64,000 bases of DNA from Spirosoma arboris (GTDB lineage: Bacteria > Bacteroidota > Bacteroidia > Cytophagales > Spirosomataceae), in the NCBI RefSeq assembly GCF_009754945.1, contig NZ_WPIN01000010.1:220709-284708 (forward strand), given 5' to 3'. The position numbers were made by a program, and so were the translations under genes. This document shows positions 1 to 8,359 of this stretch, piece by piece; positions within the stretch are counted from its first letter, which is position 1; each line of letters begins with the position of its first letter. Under the pieces are notes generated by a model. The model ran no database searches. It had not been told where the DNA came from and saw only the letters and a program-made list of their open reading frames with translations.

Positions 1-648
1 GCTCAAAAGAAGGCAAGCTTAAAACAGCCTATTCAGCCTATTGATAATCAATCGATAGACAACGAAATAAATCCTGTAATGCCAGATAAGGACGTGGCTG
101 AAGAACAATTAGCTGATATAAATAAAGGATCGGTAATCAGCAAACAGAATCGTGATCTCGCCAACCCATCAGTTGAAATTCATAAACCAACCCGGAAGGC
201 TTTACCACTTTCAACCAATGAACCCGTTTTGGCGCAAACAAATCCAAACCCTGTCAATGCTAAAGCGAAGCCAGAAACTGTCAAGCAGGATGTTGTACAA
301 CCTATAGTTCAATCATCAACTGAACAGGTGGCCGAAACCAAACCAATAACAAAATCGGCCCCGAGTGCGGAGCGTGTACTGGTTGTAACGATTGCCGAAC
401 CAGAAGCCTTGGTTGCAGCTCGCCAAGCAGCTAAAAACGCAGTCGAAGAGCAATCTGTAGTCGCATCAACCGATAAACCAGAGAAAGAAACTAAAATGGG
501 TGGATTGTGGCAGCAGGTCAAGCGAATCAAACAAGGGGAAGTATTTGCCCGTCAAGATAGTCCTAATGACGACGAACGGGGTTTGCTAGGCCGAGCATAT
601 AATGGCCTAAAACACAGTTTAGATAAAGATAAATCAACCAAGCAATGA
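1..648 (+). CDS. Hypothetical protein, C-terminal part (5'-truncated by window edge)
   Basis: The reading frame is open from base 1, so the gene begins before the window; the first internal ATG (79) is not necessarily the start. The visible ~215 residues are low in hydrophobic segments and rich in K, P, Q, E and V, as in a flexible linker, and end in a more ordered basic stretch (GLWQQVKRIKQGE, then GLLGRAYNGLKHSL). I recognise no domain. The stop codon overlaps the next gene's start in an ATGA (645-648), so the two are probably translationally coupled and functionally linked to that outer-membrane-type protein. In Bacteroidota such pairs often follow an ECF sigma gene, but that is inference here. 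Confidence 0.75.
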   Translation, partial: AQKKASLKQPIQPIDNQSIDNEINPVMPDKDVAEEQLADINKGSVISKQNRDLANPSVEIHKPTRKALPLSTNEPVLAQTNPNPVNAKAKPETVKQDVVQPIVQSSTEQVAETKPITKSAPSAERVLVVTIAEPEALVAARQAAKNAVEEQSVVASTDKPEKETKMGGLWQQVKRIKQGEVFARQDSPNDDERGLLGRAYNGLKHSLDKDKSTKQ

Positions 649-1670
649 AGAGGGGATTGTTTTTGGTCGCTATAGCAACGGCATGGCTTATGACCTTAGC
701 CACTCAGGCTAAGCCGTTAAGTCCAACCGATTCATTGGTAATTCGGTTTGCTAATCGCACGCGTCTAGTTATTTATGGACCTGATAAAGCCAGTATTCAG
801 GCCTTATCAAATTATGACCTGAATAAAATTGTGCGCGAAATGGGCATGAAACTCGATTCGGTGCCAGGCGGTCCAACAGCTATTTCGCAGGATGGCGGAC
901 GCTTCCTGAAAGATACAGTGCTTGTCGTTACCAAAAAGCAAGATGGTGTGACGGTCGTTATTAGTGGAACTAACGACTCCGCTAAAACCCCTGATTCACA
1001 AAAAGACAAGGATGATCAGCAATACAAGCAGGCATCTGAACGAGCGAAACGTAGGAGAGAAGGTAATAATTTTGATTACGGAGTAAGTATTGGCCTGAAC
1101 AACTTCATCCAGCAAAGTACATCAGTGGCGTATCCTGAAGATAGCTATGACTTACGCCCCTTGGGATCGCGCTACTTTGCGTTATCTGCAGGAGCAATGC
1201 CAACGATTATTCGGGGTAAATACGCATCGCTGAAGTTATATTATGGGGTTGAAGTAGCCTGGAATAATTTTATGTTCGAAGGAAATAACGTGGCTGAGAA
1301 GACACCTACAGGAGTTGCTTTCCCTGATGCGGGAAGAGATCTGCAAAAAAGTAAGCTGACTGTTTGTACTATCGGCGTACCGGTTGTGCCGCGAGTTACC
1401 TTTTACAATAGCGATGGTCGGAAAATATGCCATATTGGTTTAGGCGGTTATGTGAATTACCGGCTCGATAGCTATCGGAAAATTAAGGAAGCAGATGGGA
1501 GTAAAGATCGCCGACATTCGGATTATTACCTGAATAACATTCGATACGGTTTGATGGCACATCTGGGCATTCGAAGCTTTGATTTTTTCGTAAAATATGA
1601 TCTAAGCCCCTTGTTCGAAGTAGGCAAAGGTCCAGACGTTCGGACACTTACATTTGGTGTTGGGTTCTAA
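645..1670 (+). CDS. Outer-membrane beta-barrel-like protein
   Basis: The 341-residue protein begins with a Sec signal peptide (residues 1-22, cleavage after TQA). Residues ~25-110 form a small mixed domain, ~110-145 is a charged K/D/R linker, and from ~145 (FDYGVSIGLNNF) to the C-terminal GVGF the sequence alternates aromatic and polar residues as in a beta-barrel, with a terminal Phe typical of outer-membrane proteins. The start overlaps the preceding stop by ATGA, which supports it and an operon. The next gene begins 3 bp after the stop. I cannot name a ligand or substrate. Confidence 0.75.
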   Translation: MKRGLFLVAIATAWLMTLATQAKPLSPTDSLVIRFANRTRLVIYGPDKASIQALSNYDLNKIVREMGMKLDSVPGGPTAISQDGGRFLKDTVLVVTKKQDGVTVVISGTNDSAKTPDSQKDKDDQQYKQASERAKRRREGNNFDYGVSIGLNNFIQQSTSVAYPEDSYDLRPLGSRYFALSAGAMPTIIRGKYASLKLYYGVEVAWNNFMFEGNNVAEKTPTGVAFPDAGRDLQKSKLTVCTIGVPVVPRVTFYNSDGRKICHIGLGGYVNYRLDSYRKIKEADGSKDRRHSDYYLNNIRYGLMAHLGIRSFDFFVKYDLSPLFEVGKGPDVRTLTFGVGF

Positions 1671-1673
1671 TCG

Positions 1674-2498
1674 ATGCAGAATAAATCTATTTCCATTATC
1701 GGTCTAGGCTGGTTGGGTTTACCATTGGCAAAAAAAATACAGATCGAGGGCTTTCGAGTAAAAGGGAGCACAACATCAACCGAGAAAACGATTTCTCTAC
1801 AACAGGATGGTATTGATGCTTATCGCCTTCAGCTAATTCCGGAGCCGATTGGGAATCTGACAGCCTTGCTTCAAGTAGATACGCTCATTATCAATATTCC
1901 ACCTAAAGCTGGTAAGCAAGGTGATGACTTTCACCCGGAACAGATAAGCCACTTAGCAGAAGCAATTCGTCAGTCGTCTATAAGACATATTATCTACGTC
2001 AGTTCTACGTCTATTTATCCCGAACTCAACCGAGTTGTTGTAGAAGATGATGTTGTTGAACCTCATCAATCTGCTGCACCTGGATTGGTTAAAGCGGAAC
2101 AACTCATACTAAATCTGGCTCCTGACCGACTTGTAACTATACTGCGTTGCGGAGGCTTACTGGGTTACGATCGTATGCCAGGAAAATATGTTGCCGGGCG
2201 AACAGTTAATACCGGATCAGTACCTGTAAACTACCTTCACCGTGATGATGCCGTAGGTATTCTGATACATCTGATTCAGCGACAGATAAGTGGTAAGTTT
2301 AATGCTGTTTCGCCACAACATCCTATTCGTGAAGCAATCTACCGAAAAAACTGTGCTGATTTTGGATACGAACTGCCCACTTTCGTTACGCCATCCGAGC
2401 CAATTCCGTACAAAGTTATTGGCATCGAAAAATTGATGTTAGCAACAAATTACCAATTTCTGTATCCAGATCCACTGGCGTTTTACTACAAGCTATGA
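1674..2498 (+). CDS. NAD(P)-binding SDR/epimerase-like protein (YeeZ-like)
   Basis: The 274-residue protein opens with a Rossmann nucleotide-binding motif (IIGLGWLGLPLAKK, GxGxxG at 10-15) and continues as an extended/atypical short-chain dehydrogenase with a YVSSTSIYPE segment near residue 110. The closest familiar relatives are the YeeZ-type NAD-dependent epimerase/dehydratases, whose substrates are mostly unknown. It starts 3 bp after the upstream gene and is probably co-transcribed. Its last 6 bases overlap the end of the convergent glycosyltransferase gene, so there is no room for a terminator between them. Cofactor binding is well supported, the reaction is not. Confidence 0.8.
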   Translation: MQNKSISIIGLGWLGLPLAKKIQIEGFRVKGSTTSTEKTISLQQDGIDAYRLQLIPEPIGNLTALLQVDTLIINIPPKAGKQGDDFHPEQISHLAEAIRQSSIRHIIYVSSTSIYPELNRVVVEDDVVEPHQSAAPGLVKAEQLILNLAPDRLVTILRCGGLLGYDRMPGKYVAGRTVNTGSVPVNYLHRDDAVGILIHLIQRQISGKFNAVSPQHPIREAIYRKNCADFGYELPTFVTPSEPIPYKVIGIEKLMLATNYQFLYPDPLAFYYKL

Positions 2499-3641
2499 TC
2501 GGAGAAGATGACGCATGCGTGTCAGGAAGAAACCGCCCGATGACGGTTTGCTAGTTGGTGTACTTGCTCGATTCAGTGCGGCAAGAAACAAAAAATACCC
2601 CTGCGCATGCCAAGCTCTAAAACGTTCGCTGAGCTGTTTATCATACTTCGGTAGATATTCGGTTAGTTTGTCCAGATCAAATCGCTCAGAAGCCACGCCA
2701 ACGCCCGCGCGCTGCCCATCGATGGCGTTGCAAGCCTGCTCGTAGTGATTCGATTGTGGAATCATTAGCGCCGGTTTTCCCAGGTAGGCTGCTTCACAAA
2801 CTGATTCGAAGCCAGCGGTAGTAACAATAGCTTTACAACGGGCCATGAATTCCAGAAAACGTTTACCATCAATAGCGTGGAACGTTAGGGTATCATCAAT
2901 AACCTGATCTGCAACAGTTACACCTGAATGAAAGCCATCCAGGCGAATTTCAGGATGTTGTTCATGCGCTTTGAGTAGTTCAACTTTCAATCCGGGTTGT
3001 GTTACGTAAGCCAATAGGGAATCACCGGCAGAAGATTTCAATTCGGTTACCTCCTGCCGGAGTAAAGGCGGTACAATACGCAACCGTTGGCGTGGCTCAT
3101 CGGCTTGCTTATCGAAGGATAAAGCTAGCAACTCCCGGGCGCCAAAGCAGGTTAGACGAGTGTTCAGCTTAAATGCTTGTCGATAAAACCATTGCCCTTT
3201 GGGTCGTTGAAAATTAGGGTGAAAGGCCATGTATTGATGAGCAATACATACCATAGGCACAGATGGACGCAGTAACGCATAGGTCAGTCCGCCGAGCATT
3301 TCAAAAAAATTGACAACAACATCGGGTTGTTCTTTCTCAATTATATTCCGCACTTGCAACAGGCTACGCCAGAACGGCTTTGCATAGCGCAAGGCTTGTA
3401 TGGTCGTTTTAACAGGCTCCAGTGCGTTAGTACCCGCATTATACACTAATCCCGGGCTAAAAACTGGGGTGATAGGCGCTGAAAATTTCTCACTAAAAAA
3501 TGTGGGGACATCCCGATCTGCGGTAATACCAACTATGGCACCAACCACTTCGTGACCCGCTATTTGTAAAATTTGAGCCAGTGATAAAGCTTGCGTCAAA
3601 TGGCCTCGTCCTTCGCCTTGTACTAAGAATAAAACACGCAT
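2493..3641 (-). CDS. GT-B fold glycosyltransferase (MurG/MGT-like)
   Basis: The 382-residue protein has the N-terminal signature of UDP-sugar GT-B enzymes (MRVLFLVQGEGRGHLTQAL, residues 1-19) and a C-terminal donor-site region with TTAGFESVCEAAYLGKPALMIP (about 270-295), resembling MurG and macrolide/diacylglycerol glucosyltransferases. It has no signal peptide and should act at the inner face of the membrane. It lies 14 bp downstream of the LpxH-like phosphoesterase gene on the same strand, which suggests an envelope glycolipid role. MurG itself is excluded as a name because motifs are only family level. Acceptor and donor cannot be read from sequence. Confidence 0.85.
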   Translation of the reverse strand: MRVLFLVQGEGRGHLTQALSLAQILQIAGHEVVGAIVGITADRDVPTFFSEKFSAPITPVFSPGLVYNAGTNALEPVKTTIQALRYAKPFWRSLLQVRNIIEKEQPDVVVNFFEMLGGLTYALLRPSVPMVCIAHQYMAFHPNFQRPKGQWFYRQAFKLNTRLTCFGARELLALSFDKQADEPRQRLRIVPPLLRQEVTELKSSAGDSLLAYVTQPGLKVELLKAHEQHPEIRLDGFHSGVTVADQVIDDTLTFHAIDGKRFLEFMARCKAIVTTAGFESVCEAAYLGKPALMIPQSNHYEQACNAIDGQRAGVGVASERFDLDKLTEYLPKYDKQLSERFRAWHAQGYFLFLAALNRASTPTSKPSSGGFFLTRMRHLLRS

Positions 3642-3655
3642 AATGCAATGAGGAA

Positions 3656-4492
3656 TTAGATTGTGGGGACAGGTAAGGCATTATTTAGGCGCGAGCTGAG
3701 CGACTTAGTAGTTTCTGCCTGTGGTTTAACTTCATCTTCCTGTGCTAAATCCATTGTATAATAAAGCAAGCTCCAATTGCCTTCGTGATCCTCGACAAGC
3801 GCACTTAATGACTCAACCCAATCGCCAGAGTTCATGTAAATGATGCCATCGAATTCGCGAATGGCAGGTTGATGAATATGGCCGCAGATTACCCCGTCGC
3901 AGTTTCGGGCGCGAGCTAGCTCAGTCAGTTTTTGCTCGTAATCGGAGATGTAACTCACCGCCTGTTTAATGCGCGACTTAACCTGCTGGGAAAGAGAGTA
4001 GTAAGGTAGGCCGCGCCAGTTGCGGTAGTTGTTGTAAAACTTATTAATCCAGAGCAGAAACGTGTAACCTATATCGCCCAGATAGGCTAGCCACTTCATC
4101 TGGGAGGTTATCGAATCGAAGACATCGCCATGCGTGACGTAGAATTTTTTATTCCCGGAATGAAACGTGTAATCTTTACGAATCGAAAAATTCTTACCCA
4201 CTTTAAGGGGCATTATCTGATCCAGAAAGTCATCGTGATTACCTCGTAGGTAAACAACTTTGGTATTGTAGTGAACGATTTGTCGTAAAACCGTTTTAAA
4301 AAAAGCAGTGTGTTTTTTCTTCCAGGTACCGTATTGTTTCAATTGCCAGCCATCAATGATATCGCCATTGAGGATAAGCTTTTGACAGGAGTAATTTCGC
4401 AAAAACTCGGTGGCCTCCTTTGCTTTCGATCCGGCAGTGCCGAGGTGAATATCGGAGAGCACAATTGTGCGGAACTGTGTGCTTACTTGCAT
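3656..4492 (-). CDS. UDP-2,3-diacylglucosamine diphosphatase-like metallophosphoesterase (LpxH family)
   Basis: The five calcineurin-type metal motifs are all present: SDIHLG (D14, H16), NGDIIDGW (D44), RGNHDD (N85, H86), THGDVFD and CGHIHQPA. The length (278) and the GNHDDF and HGDVFD forms match the LpxH-like family that removes UMP from UDP-2,3-diacylglucosamine in lipid A synthesis; in Bacteroidota this longer variant is usually annotated as such, though phylum members also include non-LpxH phosphoesterases. The C-terminal ~25 residues are a polar tail. It probably forms an operon with the downstream glycosyltransferase gene. Its promoter region must lie in the 112 bp between it and the divergent acetyltransferase gene. 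Confidence 0.85.
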   Translation of the reverse strand: MQVSTQFRTIVLSDIHLGTAGSKAKEATEFLRNYSCQKLILNGDIIDGWQLKQYGTWKKKHTAFFKTVLRQIVHYNTKVVYLRGNHDDFLDQIMPLKVGKNFSIRKDYTFHSGNKKFYVTHGDVFDSITSQMKWLAYLGDIGYTFLLWINKFYNNYRNWRGLPYYSLSQQVKSRIKQAVSYISDYEQKLTELARARNCDGVICGHIHQPAIREFDGIIYMNSGDWVESLSALVEDHEGNWSLLYYTMDLAQEDEVKPQAETTKSLSSRLNNALPVPTI

Positions 4493-4604
4493 GAACGAAA
4501 CTAGACATCATGTATGAAGTAAGATTTATTGAACTGTTACTAAATTGACAAGATTATAGCTCTATGGGGGCAATGGTTCATATTGACTTAACAAACGACA
4601 AATA

Positions 4605-5237
4605 ATGGAGAATCCAGTGCTTATTTTCGGAGCAGGGAGCCTGGGCCTGACGGCTTTAGACCTGTTTCAGCGTAATAGTGTAGTGGTTTATGGACTACTG
4701 GATGATAATAAAGAATTGCATGGTAAGGAGTTCGGTGATGTGTCGGTACTGGGCGAAACAGACGATGATGGCTTTCTGAAGCTGATCGGTCACAAGTGCG
4801 AAGCTTTTATTGCCATTAGTGATGCGCGTGTACGAAAACGCTTGGTCAAGATGCTGAACGAACGACGGAAAGTACAGCCTGTAAATGCTATCCATGATAC
4901 AGCAATAGTCTCTAGCATGGCCACAATTGGTCATGGGAATCTACTGGCTGCTCGGGTAGTTATCAATCCATACGCCGAGATAGGGCAGCATTGTATTATT
5001 CAGGCTGGTACTGTGGTCGAGAGCCAGGCCAAACTTGGCGATTATGTTCAGATTGGAACAGGAAGCATAATCAACAGTGGCGTAACAATTGAAGAAGGTG
5101 CCTTTATCGGAACCGGCGCGACTATAATTGCCGGAATTGTCATCGGCAAAGGAGCTCGAGTAGGCGCAGGATCGGTTGTTGTAGAGAACGTTGACGCTGG
5201 TGCGACTGTATTTGGGAATCCAGCAAAGAAAATTTAA
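4605..5237 (+). CDS. NeuD/PglD-like sugar O/N-acetyltransferase
   Basis: The 210-residue protein has an N-terminal Rossmann-like PglD_N domain (PVLIFGAGSLGLTALDL, residues 4-20) followed by left-handed beta-helix hexapeptide repeats from ~95 to the end (IGHGNL, IGQHCI, LGDYVQ, IEEGAF, IGKGAR, FGNPAKKI). This order is that of the sialic acid O-acetyltransferase NeuD and UDP-bacillosamine acetyltransferase PglD, which use acetyl-CoA on nucleotide or surface sugars. It is a divergent neighbour of the LpxH-like gene and converges on GDP-L-fucose synthase, so a surface-polysaccharide role is reasonable. The exact substrate is unknown. Confidence 0.85.
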   Translation: MENPVLIFGAGSLGLTALDLFQRNSVVVYGLLDDNKELHGKEFGDVSVLGETDDDGFLKLIGHKCEAFIAISDARVRKRLVKMLNERRKVQPVNAIHDTAIVSSMATIGHGNLLAARVVINPYAEIGQHCIIQAGTVVESQAKLGDYVQIGTGSIINSGVTIEEGAFIGTGATIIAGIVIGKGARVGAGSVVVENVDAGATVFGNPAKKI

Positions 5238-5260
5238 GAAGCGTATTTTAGTGGAGTAGA

Positions 5261-5322
5261 TGGAGTGAGTGCAGTAAGTGTAGTGGTAGAAGTCACACAC
5301 TACACTTACTGCACTCACTCCA
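5261..5322. repeat. Long perfect inverted repeat between convergent genes
   Basis: Two 25-bp arms, 5261-5285 and 5298-5322, are exact reverse complements around a 12-base loop (5286-5297). The left arm is G-rich (12 G, 1 C) and contains AGTAAGTGTAGTG. It sits between the stops of the acetyltransferase (5237) and GDP-fucose synthase (5337) genes and can act as a bidirectional hairpin, but there is no clear T-run directly after it. Confidence 0.9.
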
Positions 5323-5336
5323 CTAACTAAATACAA

Positions 5337-6278
5337 CTATTCAACATACAATACCTCGTTCGCCAGGAAATCCTGATAGGTACGCTCAAGACCCTGTTTT
5401 AGCTCTGTTGTATGTTTCCAGCCCATACTATGAAGGCGGGAAACGTCCATAAGCTTGCGAGGAGTGCCATCGGGTTTGTCTGTATTCCAACGCAGTTCGC
5501 CTTCGAAGCCAACAATTTCTTTGATGAGTTCCGCTACTTCACGGATTGTTACGTCTTCACCTGTACCTATATTGACGAACAGTTCACCATTATAATGTTC
5601 CATCAAAAAGAAACAGGCATCGGCCAGGTCGTCAGCGTGTAGAAACTCACGCATGGGCGACCCCGTTCCCCAAACCTCTACTGTTGGCTGATTGTTGATT
5701 TTGGCTTCGTGAAATTTACGGATCAGTGCGGGCAAAACATGCGAGCCCTGCAAATCATAATTGTCATTGGGGCCGTACAGGTTTGTAGGCATGGCCGAAA
5801 TGAAATCGCAGCCATACTGGCTTCGGTAAGATTCGCAGAGTTTGATTCCTGTAATTTTTGCGATAGCATAGGGTTCGTTTGTCGATTCAAGGAAACCACT
5901 AAGCAGATATTCTTCTTTGAGCGGCTGCGGTGCTAATTTTGGGTAAATGCACGACGATCCAAGGAACAACAACTTCTTTACCTCTGTTTTATAAGCCTGA
6001 TGGATAATGTTCGATTCAATCATAAGGTTATCGTACAGAAATTCGGCACGATAGGTGTTATTCGCCATAATACCACCAACTTTAGCGGCAGCCAGAAACA
6101 CATACTCAGGGCGTTCCTGATCAAAGAAGTCTGCAACTGCCGTCTGATTACGTAAATCTAGTTCAGACGATGTTCGAGTGATAATAGTGGTGTAGCCTTC
6201 TGCTTGAAGTTTACGAATAATAGCCGAACCGACCATACCTCGATGTCCGGCAACATAAATACGAGCCTGTTTTTCCAC
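5337..6278 (-). CDS. fcl: GDP-L-fucose synthase
   Basis: This 313-residue extended SDR enzyme makes GDP-L-fucose from GDP-4-keto-6-deoxy-D-mannose by epimerisation and NADPH reduction. Seen directly: the nucleotide motif GHRGMVG (11-17), the GSSCIYP segment with S108 and C110, and the YxxxK pair in EPYAIAK (Y137, K141); in the E. coli enzyme Ser107, Cys109, Tyr136 and Lys140 do the catalysis. The AAKVGGIMAN and PMREFLHADDLADA segments are diagnostic of the family. The start codon is GTG: an in-frame TAA lies four codons upstream, so no earlier start is possible. The usual partner gmd is not in the window. Confidence 0.95.
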   Translation of the reverse strand: MEKQARIYVAGHRGMVGSAIIRKLQAEGYTTIITRTSSELDLRNQTAVADFFDQERPEYVFLAAAKVGGIMANNTYRAEFLYDNLMIESNIIHQAYKTEVKKLLFLGSSCIYPKLAPQPLKEEYLLSGFLESTNEPYAIAKITGIKLCESYRSQYGCDFISAMPTNLYGPNDNYDLQGSHVLPALIRKFHEAKINNQPTVEVWGTGSPMREFLHADDLADACFFLMEHYNGELFVNIGTGEDVTIREVAELIKEIVGFEGELRWNTDKPDGTPRKLMDVSRLHSMGWKHTTELKQGLERTYQDFLANEVLYVE

Positions 6279-6395
6279 GAGAATTGATTATAAGCAAACC
6301 GCCAATTAATTGGCGGACGAGTTGATAAAATAATACGACTTTATAAAGCGTTGCAAAACTAACAAACTTTAGGGATCAATCATTTTCCCCGTACT

Positions 6396-7418
6396 ATGTT
6401 TGCTTTAAACTTAAAGTTACCCATTTTATTTATAGTATCAATCGGTATAACCGTATATGATACACTGGCACAGTCTTCAGGTACGGCTCCGTCGTCGCTT
6501 ACCACGGCATCGAAGCCGGTGTTAGCACCATCGGGTGCGGCTCCATCTCCATTTGCTCCGTTTTCATCTGTGCCGTCATCACTTACTACGCTGGGTTTAC
6601 CAACTATGTCGTCCTTAAAAGAGCAAAAAGACGCCTATGTTGCCGGTATTATGCCTGATTTAGGGCTAAAAGTTAAACAGTTAAAGAAACTAAAGGCTGA
6701 TCGGAAGTCCAAAAATAAACTGTCAAAAACGGAATATGAGGGTTTGTCGATGGTCAAAGCGTATACGAAATTTGGTAGTGGCGACCGGACTATAGTCGAA
6801 GAGTTTCATGTTCTACGCGATAACGATGCTGCTAAACCACTGCCTTATGTCCGTGAAATAACCCGATATTATCAAAAATCTGCTCGTGTAACAAGTTCAA
6901 TTGTTAAAGATGAAGGAGCTGGATTGTTATTGCACGGTCCATACAAACGTTACCAGAACGGCGATTTAGTGGAGGAAGGTTATTATTATGCGGGTATGAA
7001 AGATGGACGTTGGGAGAAATATGATGGTAATTTCATGCTTGTCGATAAAACCCGATGGCATTGGGGATTCCCAACGGAGTCGCAGTTAGTGTATTATGAC
7101 TCTACACATCATAAGATCAAGGAAATTATTCCGAAAGAGTACGGTAAAGTAAAAGGCACCTACATGGCGTTTCATGAAAACGGTTTGCTGGCCGAAGAGG
7201 GGAAATATGATAATGGGGTGAAAATTGGTCGCTGGACGGAGTATTATCCAATTAATCCAGGCGGCCGGCGAATGCGCCGGAAACTTATTCAATATGCCAG
7301 TGATCGATGGGATACGGAGTTTGAGCCTTATACCATTACAGAGTGGGATGAGAAAGGCAAAGTCACATTTGAGCAATCAAAGAAAAAGGTTGTACAAGAC
7401 GACGAGACAGAGAACTAG
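6396..7418 (+). CDS. Secreted MORN/YwqK-type repeat protein
   Basis: The 340-residue protein has a signal peptide (residues ~1-25, cleavage after TLAQ), then a Pro/Ser/Ala-rich linker in which PSSLTT occurs twice (32-37 and 60-65). From ~170 to ~320 there are MORN-like strands of the YwqK type (GPYKRYQNGDLVEEGYYYAG, GTYMAFHENGLLAEEGKYDNG). Such repeats are common in exported Bacteroidota proteins; YwqK is the antitoxin part of a Bacillus pair but no toxin gene is adjacent here, so a toxin-antitoxin role is not supported. It stands alone and ends before an inverted repeat. Confidence 0.75.
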   Translation: MFALNLKLPILFIVSIGITVYDTLAQSSGTAPSSLTTASKPVLAPSGAAPSPFAPFSSVPSSLTTLGLPTMSSLKEQKDAYVAGIMPDLGLKVKQLKKLKADRKSKNKLSKTEYEGLSMVKAYTKFGSGDRTIVEEFHVLRDNDAAKPLPYVREITRYYQKSARVTSSIVKDEGAGLLLHGPYKRYQNGDLVEEGYYYAGMKDGRWEKYDGNFMLVDKTRWHWGFPTESQLVYYDSTHHKIKEIIPKEYGKVKGTYMAFHENGLLAEEGKYDNGVKIGRWTEYYPINPGGRRMRRKLIQYASDRWDTEFEPYTITEWDEKGKVTFEQSKKKVVQDDETEN

Positions 7419-7422
7419 GAAG

Positions 7423-7479
7423 TAGTGAAGTAAGTGAAATAGTATAGTAGGAGCCTTCACGATTCCACTTACTTCACTA
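7423..7479. repeat. Inverted repeat between convergent genes
   Basis: Arms 7423-7436 and 7466-7479 (14 bp, TAGTGAAGTAAGTG) pair exactly; one mismatch inward is followed by three more pairs. The arm shares GAAGTAAGTGAAAT with the inverted repeat at 37715. It separates the MORN protein gene (stop 7418) from the TPR gene (stop 7482). Confidence 0.8.
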
Positions 7480-7481
7480 GT

Positions 7482-8285
7482 TTACTTAAATACTCCCTTA
7501 GGGTCGGGTGCTTTGGCTAATAGCTCGTTGAGGTAGCCTAAATCAAGCGAAGAAAAGTCAATGTTGCGGGCCTGGTGAAAATAGTCCCACGCTTTCTCAT
7601 AATTTGCTTTCAAATAATAGACCATCGAAATCTTCTGATAAGACAAAGCGTTCGGATTGAGTGAAACCGCTTTCTGAAGATGACCCTCGGCTTCTGTCAG
7701 CATATCTTCATCTGGTTTTTCCTGATACTGTTTAAGTTCAACAGTTGCCAGATCAGTCATCAGAACGGTATTGCTGTCGTCTACGGCGATCCCTTTTTTC
7801 ATCATTCGGATGGCATCCGGTAAGCGATTCTTCTGATAACAGACCACACCTAGTCCCCAATAGGCATCAGCATTTCGGTCGTTAAGCAACCATGATAAAT
7901 TGAAGCGATGGGCAGCTGTGTCTAATTGGCCGCTACCAATATAATCCCAGCCACGAGCCGCAAAGAAGCTACTGGCATCAGATCGGGTGGCGAAATTGCG
8001 GTCGCAGTCATTCAGAAAATGAATTTCTTCATCAATCTGAGCGGCTGTCTTGGGGCGCTCACCAAAAAGAGGTAGCGTATTAACTGATTCTCCCGTATCA
8101 ATTGACCCTCCTGCGTTTGTGGATTCTACCGACTGAATGGCTTCTTCCAGATTTTCGTGAGTCGATTTGGATTGACGCACTGCGTCACCCGACCGTGCCG
8201 ATGTAATGAACTGCTTAGTTTGGGCAGCCGCAAAAAACGGTAACGCAACTAAAGTACACTGTATCAGACTGATCCGAACGCTCAT
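7482..8285 (-). CDS. Exported tetratricopeptide repeat protein
   Basis: The 267-residue protein starts with a signal peptide (residues 1-22, ending FFAAAQ). Residues ~100-250 carry TPR-like helical pairs with the usual A/G/Y/W positions (AHRFNLSWLLNDRNADAYWGLGVVCYQ without the spacer, then ALSYQKISMVYYLKANYEKAWDYF). TPR domains act as protein-binding scaffolds; the partner is unknown. The upstream helicase gene starts 75 bp away in the same direction, so co-transcription is possible but not required. Confidence 0.75.
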   Translation of the reverse strand: MSVRISLIQCTLVALPFFAAAQTKQFITSARSGDAVRQSKSTHENLEEAIQSVESTNAGGSIDTGESVNTLPLFGERPKTAAQIDEEIHFLNDCDRNFATRSDASSFFAARGWDYIGSGQLDTAAHRFNLSWLLNDRNADAYWGLGVVCYQKNRLPDAIRMMKKGIAVDDSNTVLMTDLATVELKQYQEKPDEDMLTEAEGHLQKAVSLNPNALSYQKISMVYYLKANYEKAWDYFHQARNIDFSSLDLGYLNELLAKAPDPKGVFK

Positions 8286-8359
8286 AGGAAATCAATATAC
8301 CTGGGGTACATGCTTTGGTAAAACGAAAGGAGTATCTAAATTAGTGCATTATCTGCAAA

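Noticed and set aside
6396..7418. Toxin-antitoxin role for the MORN/YwqK-type protein
   Set aside because: No toxin-like gene lies next to it, and the protein is exported.
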